This document shows, piece by piece, positions 6,665-13,071 of a stretch of 13,071 bases of DNA (positions are counted from its first letter, which is position 1; each line of letters begins with the position of its first letter). The notes under the pieces are model-generated. The model worked only from the letters and a program-made list of their open reading frames with translations. It had not been told where the DNA came from and searched no databases. The stretch comes from Alistipes sp. (lineage in GTDB: Bacteria > Bacteroidota > Bacteroidia > Bacteroidales > Rikenellaceae). The translations under genes were made by a program, and so were the position numbers. Location: contig JAGBWT010000187.1 of NCBI GenBank assembly GCA_017629615.1, positions 1-13,071 of the forward strand, written 5' to 3'.

Positions 6665-7693
6665 ATGATTATGAAAACAATGTTTAAGTCGCTGCTTGTT
6701 GTAGTTGCAATGGCAGCAGTAGCCTGTGGCGGAGCCGAGGATAAGAGCGCAGCGCAGGCAGAGGTAAAATTGCCTAAAATCGAGGTTGAGAAGGCTGTTG
6801 CCCGCGATGTCGTTCAGCAGGTTATCTTTACGGGTAGCGTAGAGGCCGAGGTTGTGAATAATATCGCACCACAGTCGCCTCGCCGTATTACCGATATTCG
6901 TGTCGATGTTGGTGACCACGTATCGAAGGGCGATGTGCTTGTGAGCCTTGAAAATACGGCTCTTTCGCAGGCAAAGGCCCAGATGGATAATGCCAAGTTG
7001 GAGTATGAGCGTACGAACGAACTCTATGAGTTTGGCGGTGCTTCGAAGTCGGAGTGGGACGCTCGTCGTCTGCAATACGAGGTTGCAAAGTCGGCATACG
7101 AGAACCTGTTGGAGAACACCACTTTGGTAGCCCCTATCTCGGGTATCGTTTCGGCTCGCAACTACGATAAGGGCGATATGACGGGTGGTAGCCCTGTGCT
7201 TGTTATCGAGCAGATTCGTCCTGTAAAGATTATGATTAACGTGTCGGAGGCCCTCTTCTCGAAAATCCGCAAGGGTATGAAGGTCTATGTTACGCTCGAC
7301 GCCTATGGCGAGGAGCAGTTTGCCGGCTCGATTGCCCGCATCTATCCGACAATCAACAACGCAACCCGCACCTTCCCTGTCGAGGTTTCGGTTCCTAACC
7401 GCGACGAGCGTGTGCGTCCGGGTATGTTTGCCCGCGTGACACTTCCATACGGTAAGGCAAAGCGCGTAGTTGTTGAGGACCGTGCTATCAACAAGTTGAT
7501 GGGTTCGGGCGACCGCTATGTCTATATCTTCGACGCGGCAACTTCGACCGTTCGTTACAGCAAGGTTGAGTTGGGTCGCCATATGGGTACCGAGTACGAG
7601 ATTCTCTCGGGTATCAAGGCTGGTGAGGCTGTCGTTGTAAAGGGTCAGTTGGCTCTTACGAACGGCGCACAGGCAGAGGTTGTAAATAAATAG
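6665..7693 (+). CDS. RND efflux periplasmic adaptor (membrane fusion) lipoprotein
   Basis: This 342-residue protein should bridge the inner-membrane pump and the outer-membrane channel. Residues 1-20 are hydrophobic and end in AVAC, making Cys21 a likely lipid-attached residue, although the lipobox is not ideal. A biotinyl-lipoyl half-motif (VGDHVSKGDVLVSLE) precedes a short alpha-helical hairpin. The second half-motif follows (TTLVAPISGIVSARNYDKGD). Then come the beta-barrel region (RIYPTINNATRTFPVEV, RPGMFARVTLP) and a membrane-proximal domain ending in GIKAGEAVVVKGQ. The start could be ATG 6665 or ATG 6671; both retain the signal. The hairpin is short compared with AcrA-type adaptors. It is followed 11 bases later by the pump gene. 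Confidence 0.94.
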   Translation: MIMKTMFKSLLVVVAMAAVACGGAEDKSAAQAEVKLPKIEVEKAVARDVVQQVIFTGSVEAEVVNNIAPQSPRRITDIRVDVGDHVSKGDVLVSLENTALSQAKAQMDNAKLEYERTNELYEFGGASKSEWDARRLQYEVAKSAYENLLENTTLVAPISGIVSARNYDKGDMTGGSPVLVIEQIRPVKIMINVSEALFSKIRKGMKVYVTLDAYGEEQFAGSIARIYPTINNATRTFPVEVSVPNRDERVRPGMFARVTLPYGKAKRVVVEDRAINKLMGSGDRYVYIFDAATSTVRYSKVELGRHMGTEYEILSGIKAGEAVVVKGQLALTNGAQAEVVNK

Positions 7694-7704
7694 AACAGAG
7701 CAAG

Positions 7705-10700
7705 ATGAATATCTATAAAACAGCAGTCAATAACCCGATTACGACGATACTCGTATTTGTCGCCGTAGCATTGTTCGGTATCTTCTCGTTGGTGAAGTTG
7801 CCAATCGACCTGTTGCCGCGCATTGATACGCCGTATATTATGGTTATCACGGCCTATCCGGGTGCAAGTGCGGAGGATATTGAGGAGAACGTTACCAAAC
7901 CGCTCGAAAACTCGCTCAACGGTGTGGACGACCTCAAACATATCTCCTCCAAATCGAAGGAGAATATCTCGGTTGTAACGTTGCAGTTTGAGTACGGTGT
8001 AGACCCCGATGTGGCTACCAACGACGTGCGCGACAAACTCGACGTTGCAAAGAACAACCTTCCCGACGAGGTTAATACGCCTATCATCTTCAAATTCTCG
8101 ACCGACGAGATTCCTATCTTGCTGATGTCGATTAAGGCTAATGAGTCGTGGAGTGGCCTTTATAAGATTATCGACGAGCGTGTCTCGACTCCGTTGGCTC
8201 GTGTCAGCGGTGTGGGTACTGTCTCGGTGCAGGGTATTCCGGAGCGTCAGTTGCAGGTCTATTGCGACCCATACAAGTTGGAGGCCTATGGCTTGACTAT
8301 CGAGGGTATCTCGCAGACCATCGCCTACGAGAATATGACAATCCCTGCGGGTCAGATGGATATTGGTACCAACACCTACGCTTTGCGTGTAGACCAGGAG
8401 TTTACCGACGCCAAGGAGTTGGAAAATATCGTTGTCGGCTCGCGTGGTGGTGCCAATATCTACTTGCGCGATGTTGCTACGGTGACCGATACCGAGCAGG
8501 AGCGTTCGCAGGAGGCCTACAACAATGGCGAGCGTAGCGGTCTGATGATTATCCAGAAGCAGACGGGCGCCAACTCGGTGCAGATTTCGCAGAAGGTTAA
8601 GGAGGAGTTGGCAAAGATTGCTCCAACGTTGCCTTCCGATGTGCGCGTAGTTCCGTTTGTCGATACATCGGACAACATTCTCGACACTGCATCGTCGTTG
8701 CTCGAAACGATTATGACAACCTTTATCGTCGTGATGTTTGTCGTGATGTTGATGCTCGGCCGTTGGCGTGCGATGTTTATCATCATCTTGACGATTCCAA
8801 TCTCGATGCTCTCGGCGTTGATTTATCTGCTCTTCACCGACGACTCGCTCAATATTATCACAATGTCGGCCCTCTCGATTTCGATTGGTATGGTGGTCGA
8901 TAATGCGATTGTGGTCTTGGAGAATATCACGACCCACGTCGACCGAGGCTCGCGAGTTAAGCAGGCAGCGATATTTGCGACCAAGGAGGTTGGTCTTTCG
9001 ATTATCGCCTCGACGCTGACGACGTTGGCTGTATTCTTGCCGCTCACGATGATTGAGGGTATGGCCGGTGTGCTCTTTAAGCCGATGGGTTGGATGGTAA
9101 CCATCACGCTGACCGTCTCGATGGCTGCGGCTCTTACCTTTACGCCGGTACTCTGCTCGCTCATTATGAAGCAGAAGCCTGTTAAGTCGCCATTGCAGCG
9201 TTGGGTCGATGCGGCTATGAGCCGATTGGACGACATCTATGAGAAGACGTTGGAGTGGTGCGTAAATCACCGTAAGACCTTCGTTATTGGTGCGGCGCTT
9301 CTGTTCGTGGGCGTTGTTGTGTTGATTGCGCCGCGTGTCAAGACCGAGTTCTTCCCTGTGCAGGATAATGCCCGTATTACGGCTACCGTGAAGCTTCCGG
9401 TTGGTACGCGTCAGGAGGTAACCCGCGATTTGGCGTTGCGTATCAGCAACCAATTCCGCGAGAGCTATCCCGAGATTAAGACTATCGGTGCGTCGCTCGG
9501 TGTTGCCGATACCGATAACTCGTTTGCAGCAATTCAGGATAATGGTACTCACCATATTTCGCTCAATATCTCGCTCGTTCGTAAGACCGACCGTGAGCGT
9601 ACGCTGACCCAGATTGCCGACCTTATGCGTAAGGATTTGGAGGGCTATACCGAGGTTCGTACCTTCGAGGTTATCGAGTCGGGCCAGAAGGGTGGTACAG
9701 GTGGTCAGGCTTCGGTCGATATCGAGCTCTATGGCTACAACTTTGCCGATACCGACCTCGCGGCTGCCCAAATCAAGGAGATGATGCTCTCGGTTCCGGG
9801 TTGTACGGAGGTTGTGATTTCGCGCGACGAGTATACGCCTGAATATCAGGTTGTCTTCGACCGCGAGAAGTTGGCAATGAACGGTTTGAATGTGGCTACC
9901 GCTGCAACGTTCCTCCGCAACCGTGTCAATGGTTCGGTAGCGTCGTACTATCGCGAAGATGGCGAGGAGTACGATATTCTCGTGCGCTATGCTCGCGAGT
10001 TCCGTGAGTCGGTCGAGGAGATTGAGAACATCACCCTCTACAACACCTCGACGGGTGCAGCGTTGAAGGTGCGCGACTTGGGCCACGTTGTCGAGACGCA
10101 GTCGCCTCCGACCATCGAGCGTAAGGACCGTTCGCGCTATGTCAAGATTTCGGGTTCGGTAGGTCACGGCTATGCTATGTCCGACATTATCGAGGGAACG
10201 GTTGCCCGCCTTAAAGAGATGGAGTTGCCGGCAGGTGTAACCTGGGGCCTGGGTGGTACTTACGAGGACCAGCAGGATACGTTCCGCGACCTCCTTATGT
10301 TGCTCGTGCTGATGGTTATCCTCGTCTATGTGATTATGGCTTCGCAGTTTGAGTCGTTGCTCTATCCATTCGTGATTATGTTCTCGTTGCCATTTGCTAT
10401 CGTGGGTGTATTGCTCGGCTTGTGGCTTACGGGTACGGCTGTCGGTGTGATGGGTCTGCTCGGTGTGCTGATGTTGGTTGGTATCGTGGTGAATAACGGT
10501 ATCGTGCTTGTCGACTACACCCGACTTCTCATTGGCCGTAAGATGGGTATCATCGAGGGCTGTGTTGCTGCGGGTCGTTCGCGTCTGCGTCCAATCCTGA
10601 TGACCACGGCAACGACTGTACTCGGTATGGTGCCTATGGCTGTTGGCTCGGGTGTCGGCTCGGAGATGTGGAACTCGCTCGGTATGGTTGTGGCTTGCGG

Positions 10701-10815
10701 TTTGACCTTCTCGACCCTCGTTACACTCTACCTGATTCCTGTTCTCTTTGCAGTGTTCGCATTGCGTGGCGAGCGTCGTCGCGCCAAGCGTCTTGCAGCT
10801 CAAAATGCGCAGTAA
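7705..10815 (+). CDS. RND-family (HAE1-type) efflux pump permease
   Basis: The 1036-residue inner-membrane protein has the duplicated RND architecture: TM1 near residues 10-30, a large periplasmic loop, TM2-6, a second loop after TM7, then TM8-12. Early motifs are PIDLLPRIDTPYI and AYPGASAEDIEE. TM4 reads GMVVDNAIVVLENI (D399-N400) and TM10 reads GIVVNNGIVLVDY (N930-N931). SRLRPILMTT (R960 and the first T, T967) follows. Compared with AcrB, the first relay Asp, the Arg and the Thr are kept, while D408 is Asn and K940 is Asn. I recall this pattern in many non-enteric HAE1 members, so the pump is not obviously dead. It probably exports hydrophobic or amphiphilic compounds using the proton gradient. 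Substrates are unknown. Confidence 0.97.
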   Translation: MNIYKTAVNNPITTILVFVAVALFGIFSLVKLPIDLLPRIDTPYIMVITAYPGASAEDIEENVTKPLENSLNGVDDLKHISSKSKENISVVTLQFEYGVDPDVATNDVRDKLDVAKNNLPDEVNTPIIFKFSTDEIPILLMSIKANESWSGLYKIIDERVSTPLARVSGVGTVSVQGIPERQLQVYCDPYKLEAYGLTIEGISQTIAYENMTIPAGQMDIGTNTYALRVDQEFTDAKELENIVVGSRGGANIYLRDVATVTDTEQERSQEAYNNGERSGLMIIQKQTGANSVQISQKVKEELAKIAPTLPSDVRVVPFVDTSDNILDTASSLLETIMTTFIVVMFVVMLMLGRWRAMFIIILTIPISMLSALIYLLFTDDSLNIITMSALSISIGMVVDNAIVVLENITTHVDRGSRVKQAAIFATKEVGLSIIASTLTTLAVFLPLTMIEGMAGVLFKPMGWMVTITLTVSMAAALTFTPVLCSLIMKQKPVKSPLQRWVDAAMSRLDDIYEKTLEWCVNHRKTFVIGAALLFVGVVVLIAPRVKTEFFPVQDNARITATVKLPVGTRQEVTRDLALRISNQFRESYPEIKTIGASLGVADTDNSFAAIQDNGTHHISLNISLVRKTDRERTLTQIADLMRKDLEGYTEVRTFEVIESGQKGGTGGQASVDIELYGYNFADTDLAAAQIKEMMLSVPGCTEVVISRDEYTPEYQVVFDREKLAMNGLNVATAATFLRNRVNGSVASYYREDGEEYDILVRYAREFRESVEEIENITLYNTSTGAALKVRDLGHVVETQSPPTIERKDRSRYVKISGSVGHGYAMSDIIEGTVARLKEMELPAGVTWGLGGTYEDQQDTFRDLLMLLVLMVILVYVIMASQFESLLYPFVIMFSLPFAIVGVLLGLWLTGTAVGVMGLLGVLMLVGIVVNNGIVLVDYTRLLIGRKMGIIEGCVAAGRSRLRPILMTTATTVLGMVPMAVGSGVGSEMWNSLGMVVACGLTFSTLVTLYLIPVLFAVFALRGERRRAKRLAAQNAQ

Positions 10816-10837
10816 TAACCCTTAAAGCAGAAAATAT

Positions 10838-11131
10838 ATGAAAGCAATATTTATAGCCTGCAATCAGGCACTCTACGAAGAGGTTCAGCAGCGCTTGTCG
10901 GCACTTGGTGTTCGAGGCTATACGGCTTGGGAGGAACTTATCGGTTGCGGTACTGCAACCGGTGAGCCTCACCTCGGCGATGCCGTTTGGCCAACTATGA
11001 ACGCGTCGCTTATTAGCGTGGTCGAGGATTCGCAACTCGATGCCGCTATGGAGGCTCTTCGCCAAATCGATAACGCTAACCCACAGCTTGGTCTTCGGGC
11101 ATTCTGGTGGGAGGTTGGCGGCACTCTGTAA
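10838..11131 (+). CDS. Small PII-like protein linked to the RND efflux operon
   Basis: The 97-residue product has the beta-alpha-beta layout expected of the PII/CutA-like fold. The MKAIFIACNQALYEEVQQRL strand-helix is followed by a Gly/Thr-rich loop (GCGTATGEPHLGDAVWP) where PII proteins carry their T-loop. Then come the strand ASLISVVED, a helix (AAMEALRQI), and a last strand LRAFWWEVG. I recall similar small proteins annotated as P-II-like in Bacteroidota, and a PII-like group (PII-NG) is known beside heavy-metal RND pumps. It starts 22 bases after the pump stop, so it is probably co-transcribed, and it may sense a ligand and act on the pump. That role is inference. The fold assignment is moderately sure. 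Confidence 0.75.
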   Translation: MKAIFIACNQALYEEVQQRLSALGVRGYTAWEELIGCGTATGEPHLGDAVWPTMNASLISVVEDSQLDAAMEALRQIDNANPQLGLRAFWWEVGGTL

Positions 11132-11254
11132 AAATTGATTTTAGGCGGATTATACTTCCGCTAACAAAAACGCGTCAATGGGACGTACACCAAGTACTAC
11201 CCATCGACGCTTTTTTTTGCCGAGCGTTGTATAATCCTGCCTAAAATCAATTTT
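11131..11254. repeat. Long outer inverted repeat enclosing structured element copy 2
   Basis: The left arm 11131-11155 (starting AAAATTGATTTTAGGC) pairs over 25 bp with the right arm 11229-11254 (ending GCCTAAAATCAATTTT), with one unpaired T at 11238. The left arm starts on the last base of the PII-like stop codon. The arms enclose the inner hairpin and its T tract, so the right arm would be transcribed only on readthrough. The same AAATTGATTTTA also follows the stop codon before copy 1 (4427-4438). Confidence 0.9.
11155..11218 (+). terminator. Structured terminator-like element, copy 2
   Basis: CTTCCGCTAACAAA (11155-11168) precedes a hairpin: GCGTC (11172-11176) pairs with GACGC (11206-11210). 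After an A/C mismatch, ATGGG (11178-11182) pairs with CCCAT (11200-11204). The inner GTAC arms are at 11185-11188 and 11194-11197. Eight T residues follow (11211-11218). It should end the efflux operon. The apical part matches copy 1 except at two loop bases, while the basal stem is different but still paired. Confidence 0.88.
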
Positions 11255-11255
11255 G

Positions 11256-11279
11256 GCCACCCGAGGGTGGCTCTTTTTT
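11256..11279 (+). terminator. Second intrinsic terminator of the efflux operon
   Basis: GCCACC (11256-11261) pairs with GGTGGC (11266-11271) around CGAG, followed by TC and six T residues (11274-11279). It lies directly behind the right arm of the structured element, as a backup terminator for the same strand. Confidence 0.85.
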
Positions 11280-11438
11280 GTTTTAGGGTCGTTAATGGCG
11301 TTAGAGTCGTTAGGGGTTATTAGGGGTTATAGGCTACCCAGCCTACTCAATCTATCCAGGATTACTCATTCTACCTATTTGTTGTGGTTGGCCCATACCC
11401 TGCACACAATCCCGAGCCGTGAGGAAGAAGACGAAGTT

Positions 11439-11518
11439 AGGGGGATTTAGGGGGTGTAAAGATTTGGACTTTGCACAAAAGCAAAAGTCCCCCTCACAGG
11501 AGGGGGATTTAGGGGGTG
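11439..11518. repeat. REP-like G-rich direct repeat with palindrome
   Basis: AGGGGGATTTAGGGGGTG occurs identically at 11439-11456 and 11501-11518. Before the second copy, CCCCCTC (11489-11495) pairs with GAGGGGG (11500-11506) around ACAG. The helix extends through further A-T and G-T pairs to 11485-11510. A competing hairpin joins GGACTTT (11466-11472) to AAAGTCC (11484-11490). This is the look of a dispersed extragenic palindromic repeat. I recall similar CCCCCTAAATCCCCC sequences in Bacteroidota genomes but cannot confirm it here. Confidence 0.75.
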
Positions 11519-11531
11519 GGTAACACAAAAG

Positions 11532-11547
11532 GTGGTGTTTACACCAC
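11532..11547 (-). terminator. Short hairpin next to the three-way junction
   Basis: GTGGTGT (11532-11538) pairs with ACACCAC (11541-11547), with effectively a four-base loop. Read on the - strand it is followed by CTTTTGTG, a weak U tract. It could be a second terminator for the - strand pair of genes. It abuts the outer helix with no spacer. Confidence 0.45.
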
Positions 11548-11633
11548 TATATTAAAAGCAACAAAGGCCTCCTGAAGGAAGCCTTTGTGATTATATGAAG
11601 AAATCGTTATTTCTTCATATAGCTTTTAATATA
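11548..11633 (-). terminator. Compact three-way-junction structure, possible terminator of the - strand genes
   Basis: Outer arms TATATTAAAAGC (11548-11559) and GCTTTTAATATA (11622-11633) are perfectly complementary. They enclose hairpin B (11561-11568 with 11581-11588, then TCC/GGA after one C/A mismatch, loop TGAA) and hairpin C (13 bp, 11592-11604 with 11609-11621, loop CGTT). Only bases 11560 and 11589-11591 stay unpaired at the junction. On the - strand it starts 20 bases after the stop of the 97-residue gene. Hairpin B followed by TTGCTTTT on that strand could terminate transcription. Whether this is a terminator pair, an RNA element or a mobile-element remnant is open. Confidence 0.7.
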
Positions 11634-11652
11634 TTGTACTCTAATGGATAAC

Positions 11653-11946
11653 TTATATACCTTTTGCGAACATCATAAAACACTTTGCTAAGTCGGGGTC
11701 TAATTCAATATCATTGTCATTTGCTATTGTACAAACTGTCATATTTACAATATCACCATCAATACCTTCGATTACTAATGACTCAACAATATTGCTTATT
11801 TCGTTAAAGTTTTTACCCTCAAACAATTCTTTATTGTCTATTATTGTATTATACCACTTTTGTTTAAGTGCTTCTGGAATATCCTTACTTTTAAGATATT
11901 CAGACAATACGGTTTTCTCTGTTGTTTCAAAACTTTTTGTATTCAT
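11653..11946 (-). CDS. Uncharacterised 97-residue protein
   Basis: I do not recognise this protein. It is acidic and mostly helical in appearance (TEKTVLSEYLKSKDIPEALK, then NEISNIVESLVIEG), has no signal peptide or membrane segment, and is probably cytoplasmic. It contains two cysteines in its C-terminal half (VNMTVCTIANDND and AKCFMMF). The ATG at 11944-11946 lies 19 bases after the stop of the upstream secreted protein, so the two probably share a transcript. Coding sequence is markedly more AT-rich than the genes at 1-11131, with frequent TTA and ATA codons, which fits recent acquisition. A partner or regulator role for the neighbouring secreted protein is possible, but nothing in the sequence shows it. 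Confidence 0.75.
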   Translation of the reverse strand: MNTKSFETTEKTVLSEYLKSKDIPEALKQKWYNTIIDNKELFEGKNFNEISNIVESLVIEGIDGDIVNMTVCTIANDNDIELDPDLAKCFMMFAKGI

Positions 11947-11965
11947 ATACTTTTTATGTTATTTA

Positions 11966-12808
11966 TTATTTTACTACTAAAGGCATTGGATCTTTTTTGA
12001 TATCTACATCAGAATCCCCAAAATAATGATATTGCAGACTCCAATAATCTGAATCAAAATGTTGTGGTAAATTATAAATTTGAAAACACGCCTTTTTTGT
12101 GTTGTTAATGCAAACTTTTCCAGAGAAAGATTTGCCTATATACCATTTTGATATTAAGCACATCCAAGGAAATATATTCGGAAATCTAGACAAGTTGTCA
12201 ATAATAACTTCCATATCTATTGTCCATTGGGGATTGTTGGATTTAACATCAATTGCTTCTATCCTTAAATAGCATGGTATACCATTCTTTGATTGTGTAG
12301 TTGTACTACCTCCACCATACGAAAAATTAGTACCATTTATTTGAGTTTTAGAATTAGATGTGGAACTTTTGGAGCCTGAGCCAAAAGCCATGTCGGAAAA
12401 TCCTATAACACTTGCACTAGAAGTACTCTTTGTTGATTTTGTTGAATTTATATTTGTCGAGCCGTGAGAGATATTGTATGAACGTGAACTAGATTTAGTA
12501 GCTACCGTTTCCTTTGCACCCATATAATATCCTAATTTTATATGCAATACAGCATCTTCTTTACTAGTCTCCACGTAACCTATCTCATTAAGTCTTGCTC
12601 TTAGCGAATTACTATACTCCTGAAATTCTAAATAATTAACACCTTCCATTGTTTCGTTTGGCATCAAATAATAACTTTTTATTGTCGGATGGACGCCTCT
12701 AGAAATTAGTGCAACCCAGAATTGATCCCACATGCCAGCTTTCGTAGTCGGTACGCAAAAAAAGACTGCAAAAATTAAAATCACAAATCTTAAAAATCTT
12801 GTTTTCAT
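11966..12808 (-). CDS. Secreted Ser/Thr/Asn-rich protein, DUF4136-like
   Basis: The 280-residue product starts with a strong signal peptide (MKTRFLRFVILIFAVFFCVP and onward, cleavage probably after TTKA), so it should enter the periplasm or the outer membrane. Residues about 60-95 (EYSNSLRARLNEIGYVETSK, then EDAVLHIKLGYYMG) resemble the DUF4136 pattern, in which a helix, a GY pair and an Asp-starting strand recur. A low-complexity Ser/Thr/Asn/Gly segment covers roughly residues 104-176, including NSTKSTKSTSSAS and YGGGSTTT. It is followed by a second beta-rich part with IPCYLRIEAIDVKSNNPQW. Function is unknown. Composition is AT-rich compared with the core genes. The DUF4136 assignment is tentative. 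Confidence 0.8.
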   Translation of the reverse strand: MKTRFLRFVILIFAVFFCVPTTKAGMWDQFWVALISRGVHPTIKSYYLMPNETMEGVNYLEFQEYSNSLRARLNEIGYVETSKEDAVLHIKLGYYMGAKETVATKSSSRSYNISHGSTNINSTKSTKSTSSASVIGFSDMAFGSGSKSSTSNSKTQINGTNFSYGGGSTTTQSKNGIPCYLRIEAIDVKSNNPQWTIDMEVIIDNLSRFPNIFPWMCLISKWYIGKSFSGKVCINNTKKACFQIYNLPQHFDSDYWSLQYHYFGDSDVDIKKDPMPLVVK

Positions 12809-13071
12809 AAATGTATAAGTTTTTTGCCCACTTGCCTCTGTGAGTGGTTAGTATATAAAGAAAGTGTGAGGCAATTCGTTTATCTCACAGCAGGCATTTG
12901 GCGTGGCCTAAGAGTAAATAAACAATACCTCACACCGCAGGTATATCAAGTGAGATATATCCATACACGGTAATGAGTGTTGTACTGCTTATCCTTACTC
13001 TTTCAAAATCGCCAAATTTTGCTGCGAAGGATTAGCGAAACACTTTCACTAATAATATGTCTGCAATCCGA
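12809..13071. other. Upstream region of the - strand genes with many complementary segments, no gene
   Basis: I see no reading frame worth calling and no clear TAnnTTTG promoter on the - strand. Instead there are several inverted pairs. TTGCCTC (12832-12838) pairs with GAGGCAA (12868-12874), and CTGTGAG (12838-12844) with CTCACAG (12884-12890). GTGTGAGG (12864-12871) pairs with CCTCACAC (12928-12935), and TATATC (12942-12947) with GATATA (12954-12959). Near the window end, 12987-12996 pairs with 13027-13036 around a CAAAAT/ATTTTG hairpin, and 13032-13052 forms another hairpin. Confidence 0.6.

Larger units (their letters stand above)
11280..11652. other. Gene-free stretch rich in repeats and hairpins
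   Basis: No credible gene is present. The only sizeable frame (TTG 11253 to 11450, 65 codons) starts inside the right arm and the terminator and has no family features. The stretch holds a 10-bp tandem repeat (TAGGGGTTAT at 11311-11320 and 11321-11330) and a TAGGCT/AGCCTA hairpin (11330-11345). It also holds a G-rich REP-like block (11439-11520) and a dense group of helices (11532-11633). The base composition shifts toward AT across it, marking the edge between core-like and accessory-like DNA. Confidence 0.75.

Noticed and set aside
7645..10803. A 1052-codon open frame on the - strand opposite the RND pump gene
   Set aside because: The translation is low-complexity and rich in His, Arg, Thr and Asn with no family features. 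It arises because the + strand gene almost never uses TTA, CTA or TCA codons, which would be stops on the other strand.
11253..11450. A 65-codon + strand frame starting at TTG
   Set aside because: It begins inside the element's right arm and a terminator hairpin, has no ATG-type start context and encodes repeat-derived sequence.
11548..11633. Self-cleaving ribozyme
   Set aside because: The junction is three-way, but the conserved hammerhead core bases (CTGATGA and GAAA) are absent at the junction on either strand.
12809..13071. tRNA or other standard RNA gene near the window end
   Set aside because: No acceptor stem, TTC-arm or anticodon-arm arrangement could be found on either strand.

Overview
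The window looks like chromosome of a Bacteroidota bacterium, most likely an Alistipes-like member of the Rikenellaceae. Three things suggest this: a TAnnTTTG-type promoter -7 element before the TetR gene, the gene families present, and a mixed-GC coding style that strongly prefers TTG/CTC (Leu) and TCG (Ser) over TTA, CTA and TCA. The genus is inference; the phylum is fairly secure.

Region 1 (1-4428, + strand) is a tightly packed gene run. It holds the 3' part of a very acidic, repeat-containing protein, then rsmI (16S rRNA C1402 2'-O-methyltransferase), an LpxL/HtrB-type acyltransferase, a family-2 glycosyltransferase and a DPM1-like polyprenyl-phosphate glycosyltransferase. Gaps are 3, -8, 15 and 2 bases, so this is probably one transcript that combines ribosome modification with envelope lipid and glycan synthesis. 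It ends at an unusual terminator-like structured element.

Region 2 (4560-11131, + strand) is a complete tripartite efflux operon: TetR regulator, TolC-like outer-membrane channel, lipoprotein-type periplasmic adaptor, HAE1-type RND pump and a 97-residue PII-like protein. A Bacteroidota promoter with an overlapping inverted repeat (candidate TetR operator) precedes it. It ends at a second copy of the same structured element, here enclosed in a 25-bp outer inverted repeat, followed by a second simple terminator.

Region 3 (about 11280-11650) has no credible gene. It carries short direct repeats, a G-rich REP-like palindrome and a very compact set of helices that folds into a three-way junction.

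Region 4 (11653-13071, mainly - strand) is visibly more AT-rich and accessory-looking. A secreted, Ser/Thr/Asn/Gly-rich protein with a DUF4136-like N-terminal part is followed by an unrecognised 97-residue protein. Their upstream region, up to the window end, has several mutually complementary segments but no gene I can support.

The observation most worth following up is the pair of structured elements ending regions 1 and 2. Their apical hairpin and 5' motif are conserved in sequence, while their basal stem differs by compensatory changes, as expected of a structured repeat or RNA family.
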